A DNA stretch of 64,000 bases from Parvularcula sp. LCG005 (lineage in GTDB: Bacteria; Pseudomonadota; Alphaproteobacteria; Caulobacterales; Parvularculaceae). Positions within the stretch are counted from its first letter, which is position 1. The number at the start of each line of letters is the position of its first letter. A model generated the notes under the pieces. The model saw nothing but the letters and a program-made list of their open reading frames with translations, was not told the DNA's origin and did no database searches. The position numbers were made by a program, and so were the translations under genes. The stretch lies in contig NZ_CP136758.1 in NCBI RefSeq assembly GCF_032930845.1, positions 914,501 to 978,500 on the forward strand, given 5' to 3'. Shown in pieces: positions 37,765 through 47,938 of this stretch.

Positions 37765-38772
37765 ATGATGAGCAACCGAATGACCCCCTTGAAAGCTGCC
37801 GCCGCTGCGCTGGCGCTGACCGTTCCACTCGCCATGGCGGGACCCGCTGCCGCCCAGGTGCAGGGCCGGCCCGGCAGCCAGATGAGCCAGGAGCAGACCG
37901 CTGAACGTCTGTCCCGGATCGAAAATGCCCTGCGCGATCTGCAGGGGGTCGTCTACTCGGCTGAGGGCGAGATCAGACGTCCGCCCGTGACGGGGACTGG
38001 TATCGGGGGCATGCCCGCCGACATGGGACCGTCCGAGATGGTGCCGGGTGTCGAACAGGCCAGCCTTTCGGTCCGTCTGACCGCAATCGAAGAAAGCATG
38101 GCGCAGCTGACCGGCCAGGTCGAACAGCTGAGCTATCGTCTGCGGCAGCAGGAGCAGAAGCTGAACCAGCTGTCAGCGCGCTCCGATCAGCCGCTCATGG
38201 ATGACGGGATGTCGGGCGGCTATGACGATGGCGGCATGATGCCGGTTGAGCCGGATTATCCGATCGGCGGTCCTGTCGGTGATCAGCCGCGCCCCACGGG
38301 TCCCACTCCGTTGTCTGAGCCCACGGGCGGGCCCGTTGATCTGACCCGCGATGAACCGGCTGAGGAGGCGATGGTCGAACTGCCTGACGACCCGGACGCG
38401 GCTTACAATATCGCCTATAATGCGGTTCTGGCAGCCGATTATGACACCGCCGAGCGGACCCTCGAAGCGTTTGTTGTGCGTTTCCCTGATGAACCGCAGA
38501 CGGCTGAAGCCAAATTCCTGCTGGGTGAAGTCTATCTCGCCACCGGCGCGAATGGCGATGCCGCGCGCGTCTTCCTCGACCATGTCGGGACGTACAAGGA
38601 TGATCCGCGCTCGCCTGAGGCTTATCTGAAACTTGGCATTTCGTTTGCGCGGCTGGGTCGGACCGAGGAAGCCTGCAAGGTCTTCCGCGCTGGCAAGTCC
38701 AAATTCCCCAATATGCCCGAGCGGATGAGCCGGCGTTATGACAACGAAAAAGCGGCGGCCGGTTGCCAGTAG
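37765..38772 (+). CDS. cpoB: cell division coordinator CpoB (YbgF)
   Basis: This 335-residue periplasmic protein of the Tol-Pal system has a signal peptide (LALTVPLAMAGPAAAQ), an N-terminal coiled coil (LSRIENALRDLQGVVYS; LTAIEESMAQLTGQVEQLSY), a Pro/Gly linker and C-terminal TPR repeats (YNIAYNAVLAADYDTAERTL, FLLGEVYLATGANGDAARVF). CpoB links peptidoglycan synthesis to outer-membrane constriction. Two ATGs in tandem start it. tolQRAB and pal are not in the window, but tilS and ftsH follow, as usual. Its stop overlaps the tilS start by 10 bases. Confidence 0.9.
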   Translation: MMSNRMTPLKAAAAALALTVPLAMAGPAAAQVQGRPGSQMSQEQTAERLSRIENALRDLQGVVYSAEGEIRRPPVTGTGIGGMPADMGPSEMVPGVEQASLSVRLTAIEESMAQLTGQVEQLSYRLRQQEQKLNQLSARSDQPLMDDGMSGGYDDGGMMPVEPDYPIGGPVGDQPRPTGPTPLSEPTGGPVDLTRDEPAEEAMVELPDDPDAAYNIAYNAVLAADYDTAERTLEAFVVRFPDEPQTAEAKFLLGEVYLATGANGDAARVFLDHVGTYKDDPRSPEAYLKLGISFARLGRTEEACKVFRAGKSKFPNMPERMSRRYDNEKAAAGCQ

Positions 38773-40091
38773 ACCCAGCCAGTCCCTTTACGTTGGACCC
38801 GGCGGGGCTTCCCGCTGAGCCCGATGCTTTGATCGGCGTCGCCATTTCCGGCGGCGCCGATTCTTTTGCGCTGCTTGACCAGTTGCATCGCGCGGGCCGG
38901 AAAATCCTGGCGCTGACGGTTGATCATGGTCTGCGCAGCGAAAGCACCGCAGAAGCCGCCGTCGTTGCGGCTTTCTGTGCTTCGCGGTCCATTGATCATC
39001 GGACCCTCGTCTGGGAGGCGGAAAAGCCCAAGACTGGCGTTCTCTCCGCAGCGCGCGAGGCGCGTTATCGGCTTCTCATCAAGGCGTGCAGCGATGCCGG
39101 CATCGACTGGCTTGTGACGGCCCACACACGGGATGATCAGGCAGAGACGGTGATGATGCGACTGCGGCGCGGCAGTGGTGCGGGTCTCGCCGGGATGCGC
39201 GTGACCGAGCGCGTGGCGGCTGGAGCGGGCCGTCCCATCACGCTGGGGCGTCCGTTGTTGACGACGGCGCGACGGAGCGACACTCAACTTTACGCCCAAG
39301 CGCGATCTCTACCGGTGCAGTCTGATCCCTCCAATCTTGATGAGAAATACGAGCGCATCGGTATTCGCGGCCTGCTGGCCGGGCTTGACGTGCAGGGTAT
39401 CCTGCACGTGGAAGCGCTGGAGCGGTCCGCCCAGGCCATCGCTGCGCTTGCTGGTGCCGATGATCGCCTGACACAGCGGGATGGGGAGGCTGCCGGATGG
39501 ATGATCGGCCCCGATGCTGTGCTCAGGATTGCGCATCCAGAACGGGCTGAGGACCTGCCACGCCTGATCGCGCGCGCGATGGAAATCGTGGTCGGCCGGG
39601 GGCCGGTGCCTGCCGATTTTGTGACCGAGGACCGCCTGTCCGCCGGTCGGTTTACGGGGCAGGGCGCGGAGGTGATTCTCAACGATGATGGCTGCACCGT
39701 TCTGCGGGAACCTGCTGCACTGCTGGGGCGCGCCGATCTGGAGCGCACCGTGTGGACCCGGCCCGTCACGCCAGAGCCATTTGTCTTCGATAATCGGTTC
39801 CGACTCGTCGGCGAGGCCAATGTGCCGGACGGTTCACGCTGGGCCATTATAGGCCAGTGCTTTCCTGTCGAATTTGTCAAAGATCATGTCGAGCGCCGCG
39901 TTATATCGACAATGCCTTGTATTATAAGCGAAAAAGGCGTTTTGACTCACGTGCCGACAGGGTGTGACACGATTGTGTTATCGGCGCTGCAATCTTGGCG
40001 TGGGGCAGCCGAGACCTTAAGTGAATTAGAACTATGTGACGCGGACATCTTATTGTCCGAGCGTTTCAAACCGCGTGTCATTCGGTATTAG
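38763..40091 (+). CDS. tilS: tRNA(Ile)-lysidine synthase
   Basis: Modifies the C34 wobble base of an Ile tRNA to lysidine so that it reads AUA. The N-type ATP pyrophosphatase PP-loop is at residues 29-34 (SGGADS), and TAHTRDDQAETVMMRLRRGSG is the TilS signature. The 442 residues include the C-terminal domains. No ATG exists near the start: TTG at 38763, inside the cpoB stop region, is most upstream, and TTG at 38793 is the alternative. The last 200 bases are visibly more AT-rich than the rest. Confidence 0.92.
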   Translation: MPVDPASPFTLDPAGLPAEPDALIGVAISGGADSFALLDQLHRAGRKILALTVDHGLRSESTAEAAVVAAFCASRSIDHRTLVWEAEKPKTGVLSAAREARYRLLIKACSDAGIDWLVTAHTRDDQAETVMMRLRRGSGAGLAGMRVTERVAAGAGRPITLGRPLLTTARRSDTQLYAQARSLPVQSDPSNLDEKYERIGIRGLLAGLDVQGILHVEALERSAQAIAALAGADDRLTQRDGEAAGWMIGPDAVLRIAHPERAEDLPRLIARAMEIVVGRGPVPADFVTEDRLSAGRFTGQGAEVILNDDGCTVLREPAALLGRADLERTVWTRPVTPEPFVFDNRFRLVGEANVPDGSRWAIIGQCFPVEFVKDHVERRVISTMPCIISEKGVLTHVPTGCDTIVLSALQSWRGAAETLSELELCDADILLSERFKPRVIRY

Positions 40092-40140
40092 GGTTTATTG
40101 TGCAAAGTCGGGCTCTTTCCGGCGCTAGAAGGATAGTTTC

Positions 40141-42048
40141 ATGAACGGACGTCATTGGGTGATCTGGGGTCTCATGCTCGCGGTCGCGATGATGCTTTTG
40201 TATGTCTTCTCGAACGCGGCGCCGACGTCAGCTGTCGATTCCCTGACATACACGGAGTTTCGCCAACAGCTGGACAATGGCGGGATCAATTCTGCCGAGA
40301 TCGACGACAATGTGGTGACGGGGATTCTGTCCAATGGCCGCGAATTTGCAACCACGGTGCCGCAGAACACGGACGTGTCCGAGCGTCTCATCGCCGCGAA
40401 TGTTCCGGTGAAGGTGGTGGCTGAAGAGGAAGTTCCGTTCCTCGTCTCCGTTCTCGTCCAGCTTCTGCCGTTCCTGCTGCTCGTCGCGCTCCTGTATTTT
40501 GTCGGCCGGCAGATGCAGGCCGGTTCGGGCCGCGCCATGGGCTTTGGCAAGTCCAAGGCCAAGCTGCTGACCGAACGCCATGGCCGGGTGATGTTTGACG
40601 ACGTCGCCGGGATCGATGAGGCGAAGGAAGAGCTTGAAGAGATCGTGGAGTATCTGCGCGATCCCATGAAATTCCAGCGCCTTGGCGGCAAGATTCCAAA
40701 AGGGGCGCTGCTCATTGGTCCTCCGGGGACGGGTAAGACGCTTCTGGCGCGTGCCATTGCCGGTGAGGCCAATGTGCCATTCTTCACGATTTCCGGGTCG
40801 GACTTCGTTGAAATGTTCGTCGGTGTCGGGGCCTCACGCGTCCGTGACATGTTCGAACAGGCAAAGAAGAATGCGCCCTGCATCATCTTCATTGACGAGA
40901 TCGACGCAGTCGGTCGCTCGCGGGGCGCAGGCCTTGGCGGCGGTAATGATGAGCGCGAGCAGACACTCAACCAGCTCCTCGTCGAGATGGACGGTTTTGA
41001 GTCCAATGAAGGGATCATTCTGATTGCGGCGACCAACCGTCCCGACGTTCTTGATCCTGCGCTTCTTCGCCCGGGCCGTTTCGACCGTCAGGTCGTCGTG
41101 CCGAACCCTGACCTTGTCGGCCGCGAGAAGATCCTCGGCGTCCACATCAAGAAGGTGCCGCTCGGACCGGACGTCAACGTTCGGACGATCGCTCGCGGGA
41201 CGCCCGGCTTCTCCGGTGCGGACCTCGCCAACCTTGTGAATGAATCAGCTTTGCTTGCGGCACGCCGCGGCAAACGCATGGTAACGAACAAGGAATTTGA
41301 GGACGCGAAGGACAAGATCATGATGGGCGCGGAACGTCGCTCCACGGTCATGACGGAGAAAGAGAAGACGCTGACTGCGTATCACGAGGCTGGCCACGCC
41401 ATTGTCGCACTGAACGTCCCGTCGACAGACCCTGTTCACAAAGCGACCATCATCCCGCGGGGCCGTGCCCTGGGTATGGTGATGCAGCTGCCTGAGCGGG
41501 ACCGTTTCTCCATGTCAAAACAGGAGATGACGTCGCGCCTCGCCATTCTGATGGGGGGCCGTGTTGCCGAGGAACTGAAGTTCGGAAAGGAGCACGTCAC
41601 CTCCGGCGCCTCCTCGGATATTGAGCAGGCCACCAAACTCGCCCGCGCCATGGTCACGCAGTACGGTCTGTCCGATTCGCTCGGTCCGATCGCCTATGCA
41701 GAGGACGAAGGCGAAGTGTTCCTCGGTCAGTCCATCGCAAAGTCTAAGACCTTGAGCCCGGAAACGGCGCGCAAGATTGAGGACGAAGTGCGCGATATTA
41801 TCGAGACCGCCAACCGGACGGCCCGCCGCATTCTTGAGGCGGACAATAATGACGACTGGATCAAGCTGGCTGAAGGTCTGCTTGAGTACGAGACTCTCTC
41901 CGGCGAGGAGATCAATCGGCTGCTGAAAGGGGAGCGCGTCATCCGCGATGATCCTGACATGCCGCCGACACCGCCGCCATCATCGGTGCCGACTGCTGGT
42001 CCTCATACCGGCGGCGCGGTGGGCGGACCGGAACCCCAAGGCGCATAA
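40141..42048 (+). CDS. ftsH: ATP-dependent zinc metalloprotease FtsH
   Basis: Membrane-anchored AAA+ protease that degrades misfolded membrane proteins and short-lived regulators. It has 635 residues: TM1 about 5-23, a small periplasmic domain, TM2 about 98-120, Walker A GPPGTGKT at 193-200, FIDEIDAVG Walker B, the SRH region [19 protein letters not shown], and the protease site HEAGH at 415-419. The C-terminal Pro/Gly tail is variable. It directly follows tilS. Confidence 0.98.
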   Translation: MNGRHWVIWGLMLAVAMMLLYVFSNAAPTSAVDSLTYTEFRQQLDNGGINSAEIDDNVVTGILSNGREFATTVPQNTDVSERLIAANVPVKVVAEEEVPFLVSVLVQLLPFLLLVALLYFVGRQMQAGSGRAMGFGKSKAKLLTERHGRVMFDDVAGIDEAKEELEEIVEYLRDPMKFQRLGGKIPKGALLIGPPGTGKTLLARAIAGEANVPFFTISGSDFVEMFVGVGASRVRDMFEQAKKNAPCIIFIDEIDAVGRSRGAGLGGGNDEREQTLNQLLVEMDGFESNEGIILIAATNRPDVLDPALLRPGRFDRQVVVPNPDLVGREKILGVHIKKVPLGPDVNVRTIARGTPGFSGADLANLVNESALLAARRGKRMVTNKEFEDAKDKIMMGAERRSTVMTEKEKTLTAYHEAGHAIVALNVPSTDPVHKATIIPRGRALGMVMQLPERDRFSMSKQEMTSRLAILMGGRVAEELKFGKEHVTSGASSDIEQATKLARAMVTQYGLSDSLGPIAYAEDEGEVFLGQSIAKSKTLSPETARKIEDEVRDIIETANRTARRILEADNNDDWIKLAEGLLEYETLSGEEINRLLKGERVIRDDPDMPPTPPPSSVPTAGPHTGGAVGGPEPQGA

Positions 42049-42071
42049 ATCGAGCGCTACTATCGATACAA

Positions 42072-42097
42072 AGGGCGTCCTGCGGGGCGCCCTATTT
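42072..42097 (+). terminator. probable terminator of ftsH
   Basis: AGGGCGTCC (42072-42080) pairs with GGGCGCCCT (42085-42093) around TGCG, followed by a short ATTT. The U-tract is weak. Confidence 0.6.
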
Positions 42098-42187
42098 CGT
42101 GGGTTGCGCCTAGTCAATGTCCGCAAAGCCTCTTGTCAGAATCGTCAGGCTGAACCTAGGCTGCGATCGGAAAATGGAGGAGGGGAC

Positions 42188-43120
42188 ATGATGTCGTTTT
42201 TGCGCCGCAAGGCACCGATGGTGAGTTTGCTCGCGCTCTGTGCTGCCTGTGCTACCGAACCGCTTCCGCCAAAGCCGGCGCCGCCACTGCCCTTTCCCAT
42301 GGGCGTGCCGTCGGCGTTTGCAACGGAAAACCCCTCCTGGGTAACCCCGACCGCGCCCTTCAAGATCGCGGACAACATCTATTATGTCGGGACGGAGGGC
42401 CTGGCCGTCTATCTCATCTCCACGCTCGACGGGCTCATCCTTCTGGACGGGGGCATGCCGGGCTATGAACAGCTCATCGTGGACAGCATTGAATCCTTGG
42501 GTTTCGATATTGATGACGTCCGGGTTCTGCTGAACAGTCACGCGCATTTCGATCATTCAGGCGGACTGGCCATGCTGCAGGCGGCCAGCGGCGCGGAATT
42601 GATTGCCAGCGAAGGGGACCGCTCAGCGCTCGAGAATGGTTTCTATCTGGGCGATGAGGACGATCCGAACCTTGCGGCCCCGCCCATTAAGGTCTCGCGT
42701 ACCATCGCCGACGGGCAGTCGATCGATTTGGGCGGCACACGGATGACCGCTCACATAACGCCGGGTCATACGCGCGGCTGTACATCCTGGACGATGACGG
42801 TGCGGCTGCAGCGAATGCCAACGGACGTTCTGTTCTTCTGCAGCGCCACGGTGGCCGGCAATTCGCTTGTGCCGCCGCAATATGATGGCATTGTCGATGA
42901 TTATCGCGAGACCTTTGACAAGACGCGGAACTGGAAACCCGACATTTTCCTCTCAAACCATCCGCAATTTTTCGGCATGACGGAAAAGCGGGCCCGGCTC
43001 GCCGCAGGGGACGAAGCCGCCTTCATTGACCGCGAAACATTCCCGGCCATGATGACGCGTCTGGAGGCGGCCTTTGAATCGAGGCTTGCAGAAGAACAGT
43101 CCGTAGGCGACCAGGACTGA
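42188..43120 (+). CDS. metallo-beta-lactamase, subclass B3-like
   Basis: This 310-residue exported protein has the full zinc set: NSHAHFDHSGG (H-x-H-x-D-H), TPGHTRGCTSW and SNHPQFF for the third-site histidine. The sequence after TPGH (GCTSWT) and the HPQ histidine are characteristic of subclass B3 enzymes such as L1 or CAU-1, which hydrolyse penicillins, cephalosporins and carbapenems. Activity here is inference. The signal region ends LCAACAT and could be a poor lipobox (Cys21) or an ordinary signal peptide. GGAGG lies seven bases before the ATG. It sits between ftsH and folP, an unusual place. Confidence 0.82.
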   Translation: MMSFLRRKAPMVSLLALCAACATEPLPPKPAPPLPFPMGVPSAFATENPSWVTPTAPFKIADNIYYVGTEGLAVYLISTLDGLILLDGGMPGYEQLIVDSIESLGFDIDDVRVLLNSHAHFDHSGGLAMLQAASGAELIASEGDRSALENGFYLGDEDDPNLAAPPIKVSRTIADGQSIDLGGTRMTAHITPGHTRGCTSWTMTVRLQRMPTDVLFFCSATVAGNSLVPPQYDGIVDDYRETFDKTRNWKPDIFLSNHPQFFGMTEKRARLAAGDEAAFIDRETFPAMMTRLEAAFESRLAEEQSVGDQD

Positions 43121-43199
43121 AAACCGCTTACGCCCGGCCCGGCTGAACCCATTCTTGTGCAGACGGGCTATCGGTCAGCACGCGCGGAGTAGTGTATCG

Positions 43200-44153
43200 A
43201 TGACGTTGACTGCCGAGAAGCGCGAGCCAGCGCCTGCGACGGAGCGCCTGGACGGCGTGGTCCTGGAAACCCTTGAATGGTCGGTGCAGTCCATGGGCTG
43301 GGCGCTCAGGCTAGGGTGGTTTCCCGCCATTCTGTCGACCATCATCCTGATCGTCCTGTATTCGCTCGTGGTCGGAAGCCCGCTGCAGTCGATCTGGAGC
43401 TATAACACAGCCCTGCAGGTCCAGCAGGCCATGACCTTTGGGATCGACACCAACATCGTCGATCCGATGCGGGTCTCAATGCGGTGGGGCGCCTTCGGTC
43501 CGTTGATCTATCAGTTAATTGTCACCATCTCGAGCCTCGCTTTCATACCCGTCATTGTCGTCGGCATGCTGTCTGCAGCAGCCGTCGAACGGCCGCCGGA
43601 GGGGGTCTTTCTTTTTCGCTGGGGTGGCCGGGAAAACAAGGCTGTCATCTACCAGTTCGCCCTCTGGATATTCGGTACAGTGATCGGTTTTATCTCTGCG
43701 CTGCTCGGGTTCGGTGGGGCCTTTATCTTCGGCGCCATGCAATGGTCCGTGCCGACATGGGCACTTATTTTCATCGTCCCGCTGCTGATCGTCGCAGCAT
43801 TCTATTTCTACGCGCGGACCATTCTGATCTATCCCTATTTCGTCGTGAAAAATGACCTCGACATTCTTGAGCCTCTGCGCATGACAAGAGGACAGGTTGG
43901 TCGCATCGTCCTGTCGGCGATTGGTCTGTCGTTGGCCATGGCCTTCATCATGCTCGGTGCGGGTGTCGTTGGATTTGTCGCAGTGTTGCTGCTCAATGGC
44001 GGAAAATGGATCCTCAATCCCGAAACACCAGGTCATATTCTGTTGATTTGGAAGCTCTTTCTGATCGCGATCACCATTTTCCAGACATTGGTCGCGATCG
44101 GCTTCCAGGGAAAAATCTATGCACGTCTGGCAGGAACGGCCGATGACGCCTGA
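43200..44153 (+). CDS. multi-pass inner membrane protein of unknown function
   Basis: This 317-residue protein has a charged N-terminus and about six membrane helices (LGWFPAILSTIILIVLYSLV, LIYQLIVTISSLAFIPVIVV, WIFGTVIGFISALLGF, LIFIVPLLIVAAFYFYARTI, and two near the end). The YARTILIYPYFVVKN block, with LEPLRMTRG after it, resembles loosely the cytoplasmic loop of glycerophosphoryl-diester or DUF975-like membrane families. No enzyme motif is visible. Its 3' end overlaps folP by 11 bases, so the two are probably co-transcribed. Confidence 0.65.
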   Translation: MTLTAEKREPAPATERLDGVVLETLEWSVQSMGWALRLGWFPAILSTIILIVLYSLVVGSPLQSIWSYNTALQVQQAMTFGIDTNIVDPMRVSMRWGAFGPLIYQLIVTISSLAFIPVIVVGMLSAAAVERPPEGVFLFRWGGRENKAVIYQFALWIFGTVIGFISALLGFGGAFIFGAMQWSVPTWALIFIVPLLIVAAFYFYARTILIYPYFVVKNDLDILEPLRMTRGQVGRIVLSAIGLSLAMAFIMLGAGVVGFVAVLLLNGGKWILNPETPGHILLIWKLFLIAITIFQTLVAIGFQGKIYARLAGTADDA

Positions 44154-44952
44154 CGCCGTCACCCTCATGGGCATCGTCAATGTCACGCCGGACAGCTTCT
44201 CCGATGGCGGACGATTTCATCATGCCGATCGGGCCATCGCCCATGGCCTGACGCTGGCGGAAGAGGGTGCTCATGTCCTCGACATCGGCGGCGAGTCCAC
44301 CCGGCCCGGTGCTGCGACGGTCGATATCAATGAGGAACTCTCGCGTGTCATCCCTGTCATCGAAGGGCTTGCTTCGCGAACAGAATGTCTCATCTCCATT
44401 GATACGCGCAAACCCGAGGTGGCAAGGGCGGCCGTCGCGGCGGGGGCCGGGCTGTGGAATGATGTGACGGCCCTGACCTATTCGCCGGACAGCCTTGGCG
44501 TCGCCGCCGAATTGGGGGTCCAGGTCTGTCTGATGCATGCTCAGGGCACGCCCGAAACGATGCAAGACAAGCCGGTCTACGCCGATGTGGTCGCGGAAGT
44601 GGTCGACTATCTGTCCGATCGCATTGTGGCGTGCGCAGGGGCGGGCATCTCGCGTGAGCGCCTGATTGTCGATCCGGGTATCGGCTTTGGTAAAACGCTG
44701 GCGCACAATCTGGCCCTGCTTGCCCATCTGGACCGTCTGTCATCGCTCAATTGTCCTGTGCTGCTGGGCGCCTCGCGCAAACGATTCATCGCCGCCCTTG
44801 ATCGGGAGGGGGACGCGATTGAGCGCCTCGGCGGATCGATCGCCGCGGTTCTCGCCGGACGACAAAAGGGGGCAAGCTGGTTCCGCGTTCATGATGTCGC
44901 CGCGACCCGGCAGGCGCTGGCCGTCGCGGGAGCGATTGCTGCCGCGGATTAA
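44143..44952 (+). CDS. folP: dihydropteroate synthase
   Basis: Condenses p-aminobenzoate with hydroxymethyl-dihydropterin diphosphate in folate synthesis; target of sulfonamides. This 269-residue TIM-barrel protein has GIVNVTPDSFSDGG (pterin/diphosphate loop), DIGGESTRPGA, DTRKPEVA and DPGIGFGKTLAHN. The ATG at 44143 has AGGA eight bases upstream; an ATG at 44119 is possible. The sulfonamide-contact loops look ordinary. folK is 3.7 kb downstream in another unit. Confidence 0.95.
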   Translation: MTPDAVTLMGIVNVTPDSFSDGGRFHHADRAIAHGLTLAEEGAHVLDIGGESTRPGAATVDINEELSRVIPVIEGLASRTECLISIDTRKPEVARAAVAAGAGLWNDVTALTYSPDSLGVAAELGVQVCLMHAQGTPETMQDKPVYADVVAEVVDYLSDRIVACAGAGISRERLIVDPGIGFGKTLAHNLALLAHLDRLSSLNCPVLLGASRKRFIAALDREGDAIERLGGSIAAVLAGRQKGASWFRVHDVAATRQALAVAGAIAAAD

Positions 44953-45027
44953 CCATATTGCCATGGTTCATGACTTTGTAGGCCCTGCCGGGCTATGATA
45001 AACGGCGGGAAACAAGGATATTTTCTC

Positions 45028-46392
45028 ATGCGCGGCGACGAACATCCTCGGGAACGCAAGATTTTCGGCACAGACGGTGTGCGCGGCCTTGCCAATGCAG
45101 GGGCGATGACGCCCGGCGGGATACTCAGCCTCGGAATGGCTGCGGGGCGGGCGTTTCGTCGCGGCACTCACCGTCACCGCGTGGTCATCGGCAAGGATAC
45201 GCGGCTGTCGGGTTACATGATCGAACCGGCGCTGACCGCAGGCTTTATCGGCGCCGGAATGGACGTCATCCTGCTTGGGCCATTGCCTACTCCAGCCGTG
45301 GCGCAGCTGACCCGGTCAATGCGCGCCGATCTGGGCGTCATGATCTCCGCTTCCCACAACCCGTTCGAGGACAATGGCATCAAGTTCTTTGGTCCTGACG
45401 GGTATAAATTGTCGGACGAGACCGAGCTTGAGATTGAACGCCTGATGGAAGACGGCCCTGACACCGGGCTGGCTGACGCCAAGGAACTGGGCCGGGCCAA
45501 GCGGATTGACGATGCCGGTGCGCGCTATATCGAATTTGCCAAGGCGACCCTGCCGCGCCGTCTGTCGCTCGACGGGATCCGCGTGGTCCTCGATTGCGCG
45601 AATGGTGCTGGGTACAAGGTCGCGCCGACCGTCCTTTACGAGTTGGGCGCCGATGTCATCACCATGGGTGACAAGCCCGATGGCTATAACATCAACCGCA
45701 ATTGCGGCTCGACCGCTCCGCGCCGCCTGCAGGACACGGTGCTGGAATACCGCGCCGATATCGGCATTGCGCTGGACGGTGATGCAGATCGCGTCATCAT
45801 CGCCGATGAAAAAGGGCAATTGGTTGACGGCGACCAGATCCTGGCCGCGATCACTGAAGCCATGATGCGCAAGGAAGAGTTGTATGGCGGCGGCATCGTC
45901 TCCACCGTCATGGCCAATATGGGCCTTGAAAAGCATCTCGGCGGCATGGGGCTGGAACTCGTCCGCACCAAGGTGGGCGACCGCTATGTGGTTGAGGCCA
46001 TGCGCGAGCGGGAAATGAATGTGGGCGGTGAACCCTCCGGCCACGTCGTTCTCAGCGATTATTCAACCACCGGTGACGGTCTTGTGACGGCGCTGCAGGT
46101 GCTCAGCCTGATCGTGGGTGAGGACAAGCCGACCTCTGAGGTCTGCCAGCAGTTCACGCCCTATCCAAACATTCTCAAAAATATCCGCTACAAGACTGGC
46201 GATCCGCTGGACAACAACCATGTCCGCCAGGCCATTGCCGATGCCGACCATGCGCTTGGCGTGAATGGGCGCACGGTCATTCGTAAATCAGGCACGGAGC
46301 CACTGATCCGCGTGATGGCGGAGGGCGAGGACGCTGCGCTCGTCAAACGGGTGGTCAACGATATCTGCAAAGCTGTCGAGGCTGCGATCTGA
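45028..46392 (+). CDS. glmM: phosphoglucosamine mutase
   Basis: Converts glucosamine-6-phosphate to glucosamine-1-phosphate, on the way to UDP-GlcNAc for peptidoglycan and LPS. This 454-residue member of the alpha-D-phosphohexomutase family opens [10 protein letters not shown]. The catalytic phosphoserine is Ser109 in [12 protein letters not shown]. The metal loop DGDADR and the sugar loop GGEPSGH are present. The ATG at 45028 has AAGGA nine bases upstream; the frame starts at 44995. folP-glmM order is as in many bacteria. Confidence 0.96.
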   Translation: MRGDEHPRERKIFGTDGVRGLANAGAMTPGGILSLGMAAGRAFRRGTHRHRVVIGKDTRLSGYMIEPALTAGFIGAGMDVILLGPLPTPAVAQLTRSMRADLGVMISASHNPFEDNGIKFFGPDGYKLSDETELEIERLMEDGPDTGLADAKELGRAKRIDDAGARYIEFAKATLPRRLSLDGIRVVLDCANGAGYKVAPTVLYELGADVITMGDKPDGYNINRNCGSTAPRRLQDTVLEYRADIGIALDGDADRVIIADEKGQLVDGDQILAAITEAMMRKEELYGGGIVSTVMANMGLEKHLGGMGLELVRTKVGDRYVVEAMREREMNVGGEPSGHVVLSDYSTTGDGLVTALQVLSLIVGEDKPTSEVCQQFTPYPNILKNIRYKTGDPLDNNHVRQAIADADHALGVNGRTVIRKSGTEPLIRVMAEGEDAALVKRVVNDICKAVEAAI

Positions 46393-47216
46393 TGAAGGGT
46401 CGTGTGCTGATCATTGCTGGATCCGATTCCGGCGGCGGGGCCGGTATTCAGGCGGACATCAAGACGGTTGCGGCGCTGGGCGGATATGCCATGACGGCCG
46501 TCACCGCGATCACGGTGCAGAATACCTATGGTGTCAGCGGCATTCATGCGGTGCCGGATGAGATCATCGGCCAGCAGATCCGTACGGTTCTCGACGACAT
46601 CGGTGCCGACTGCATCAAGATCGGTATGATCGGCAGCGCGGCGGCCGGCAACGCCATTCTGGATGCCCTTTATGATTATGCCGGCATCCCGATGGTGGTG
46701 GACCCGGTCATGGTTGCGACCTCGGGCGACCGGCTGGGCGATGATGAAACCGGCCATATTATCCGTAACCGGTTTGTACCGCGGGCGACGGTGGTCACAC
46801 CCAACGCGCCCGAGGCTGCGATGCTGGCAGATATGAATATCTCAACCAAGGCTGATTTGATTGAGGCGGCGCAAGTCATCCAGAATCTGGGGGCGGCGGC
46901 GGTGCTCGCCAAGGGCGGACATCTTGACGGCGACGAAGTCATCAATGTGTTTCTTGAAGGCACGAGTGAGGCCATCTTCGCCCATGGCCGGATCGAAAGC
47001 CGCCACACTCATGGCACGGGCTGCACGCTGGCATCGGCCATTGCGGCCTTCATTGCGCAAGGGGATGCGCCCCTGGAGGCGTGCCGCAAGGCGACGCTGT
47101 ATGTCCGCGAAGCGATCCGTCACGCGCCCGGATTTGGCGGTGGCCATGGTCCGGTCAACCATGCGCTCAGACCGCTTGTCGAAGCCGGACGCGTTGTTTC
47201 CTTCGAGCCCTACTGA
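46392..47216 (+). CDS. thiD: hydroxymethylpyrimidine/phosphomethylpyrimidine kinase
   Basis: Phosphorylates HMP and HMP-P in thiamine synthesis. This 274-residue ribokinase-fold protein has IAGSDSGGGAGIQADIKT at its start, TAVTAITVQNTYGV, DPVMVATSGDRLG and the anion-hole/catalytic HGTGCTLASAIAA. Its ATG shares one base with the glmM stop (TGATG), indicating translational coupling. No other thi genes are in the window. The 3' end overlaps the convergent UDG gene by seven bases. Confidence 0.95.
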   Translation: MKGRVLIIAGSDSGGGAGIQADIKTVAALGGYAMTAVTAITVQNTYGVSGIHAVPDEIIGQQIRTVLDDIGADCIKIGMIGSAAAGNAILDALYDYAGIPMVVDPVMVATSGDRLGDDETGHIIRNRFVPRATVVTPNAPEAAMLADMNISTKADLIEAAQVIQNLGAAAVLAKGGHLDGDEVINVFLEGTSEAIFAHGRIESRHTHGTGCTLASAIAAFIAQGDAPLEACRKATLYVREAIRHAPGFGGGHGPVNHALRPLVEAGRVVSFEPY

Positions 47217-47887
47217 TCACATAGCGCCGCGGCTCGGCCAAACACATCGTGGAACATGCTTTCGGTCAGCCGGCCTGTATTCGTGTTGTAGCGTGAGCAG
47301 TGGTAGCTCGACAGCAGGGTCACCGGGCCGTGGCCGGTCTCTATCTGATAATCCGCGTTGTGACCAAATGGATGCGCTGACAGCCTGCCGCCCAGCGCCC
47401 GGACCGTGTTGTCGTGACTGATCTTCCCCAAGCTGATGATGACCTTCAGGCGGGGCAGGCTTTCCATCCGTGAAACGAGAAAGGGGCGGCAGGCATTGGC
47501 CTCGGCGCCCACAGGTTTGTTCTCCGGCGGGACGCAGCGCACGGCATTGGTCACCATCGCGCGCTTGAGCCTGAACCCGTCATCGGGGCGGGCGTCAAAG
47601 GTTCCTGCCGTAAAGCCGAACGTCGTCAGGGTACTGTAGAGAAGATCGCCGGCATAATCGCCGGTGAAGGGGCGGCCAGTGCGGTTCGCCCCCTGGATAC
47701 CGGGGGCGAGACCCACCACCAGGAGTTCCGTCGACTCCTCGCCGCCCTCGGGCACGAAGGAGGGCACGGCCCCGTTGAAATAGTCCGGGTATTTCTCCTG
47801 ATTGGCCCGCCGAAACGCGACGAGGCGCGGGCAGAGCGGACAATCCTTGGGCGCTTCAGGCGGGTAGGCAGGGGCGTCTTTTGTCAT
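47210..47887 (-). CDS. uracil-DNA glycosylase, family 5 (UDGb-like)
   Basis: Removes uracil and some other deaminated bases from DNA. This 225-residue protein has motif 1 GLAPGIQGANRTGRPFTG, typical of family 5 enzymes, and the late motif SSYHCSRYNTNTGRLT with the active-site His. Four cysteines fit an iron-sulfur cluster: C17 and C20 in DCPLCPRL, and two in AVRCVPPENKPVGAEANACR. Family 4 would show GEAPG instead. It is convergent with thiD. Confidence 0.9.
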   Translation of the reverse strand: MTKDAPAYPPEAPKDCPLCPRLVAFRRANQEKYPDYFNGAVPSFVPEGGEESTELLVVGLAPGIQGANRTGRPFTGDYAGDLLYSTLTTFGFTAGTFDARPDDGFRLKRAMVTNAVRCVPPENKPVGAEANACRPFLVSRMESLPRLKVIISLGKISHDNTVRALGGRLSAHPFGHNADYQIETGHGPVTLLSSYHCSRYNTNTGRLTESMFHDVFGRAAALCDQ

Positions 47888-47938
47888 AGGCCAGTCGGCT
47901 AGACCTGTTCGACGACCGGGGCCAGTATTGCCCTCGGG

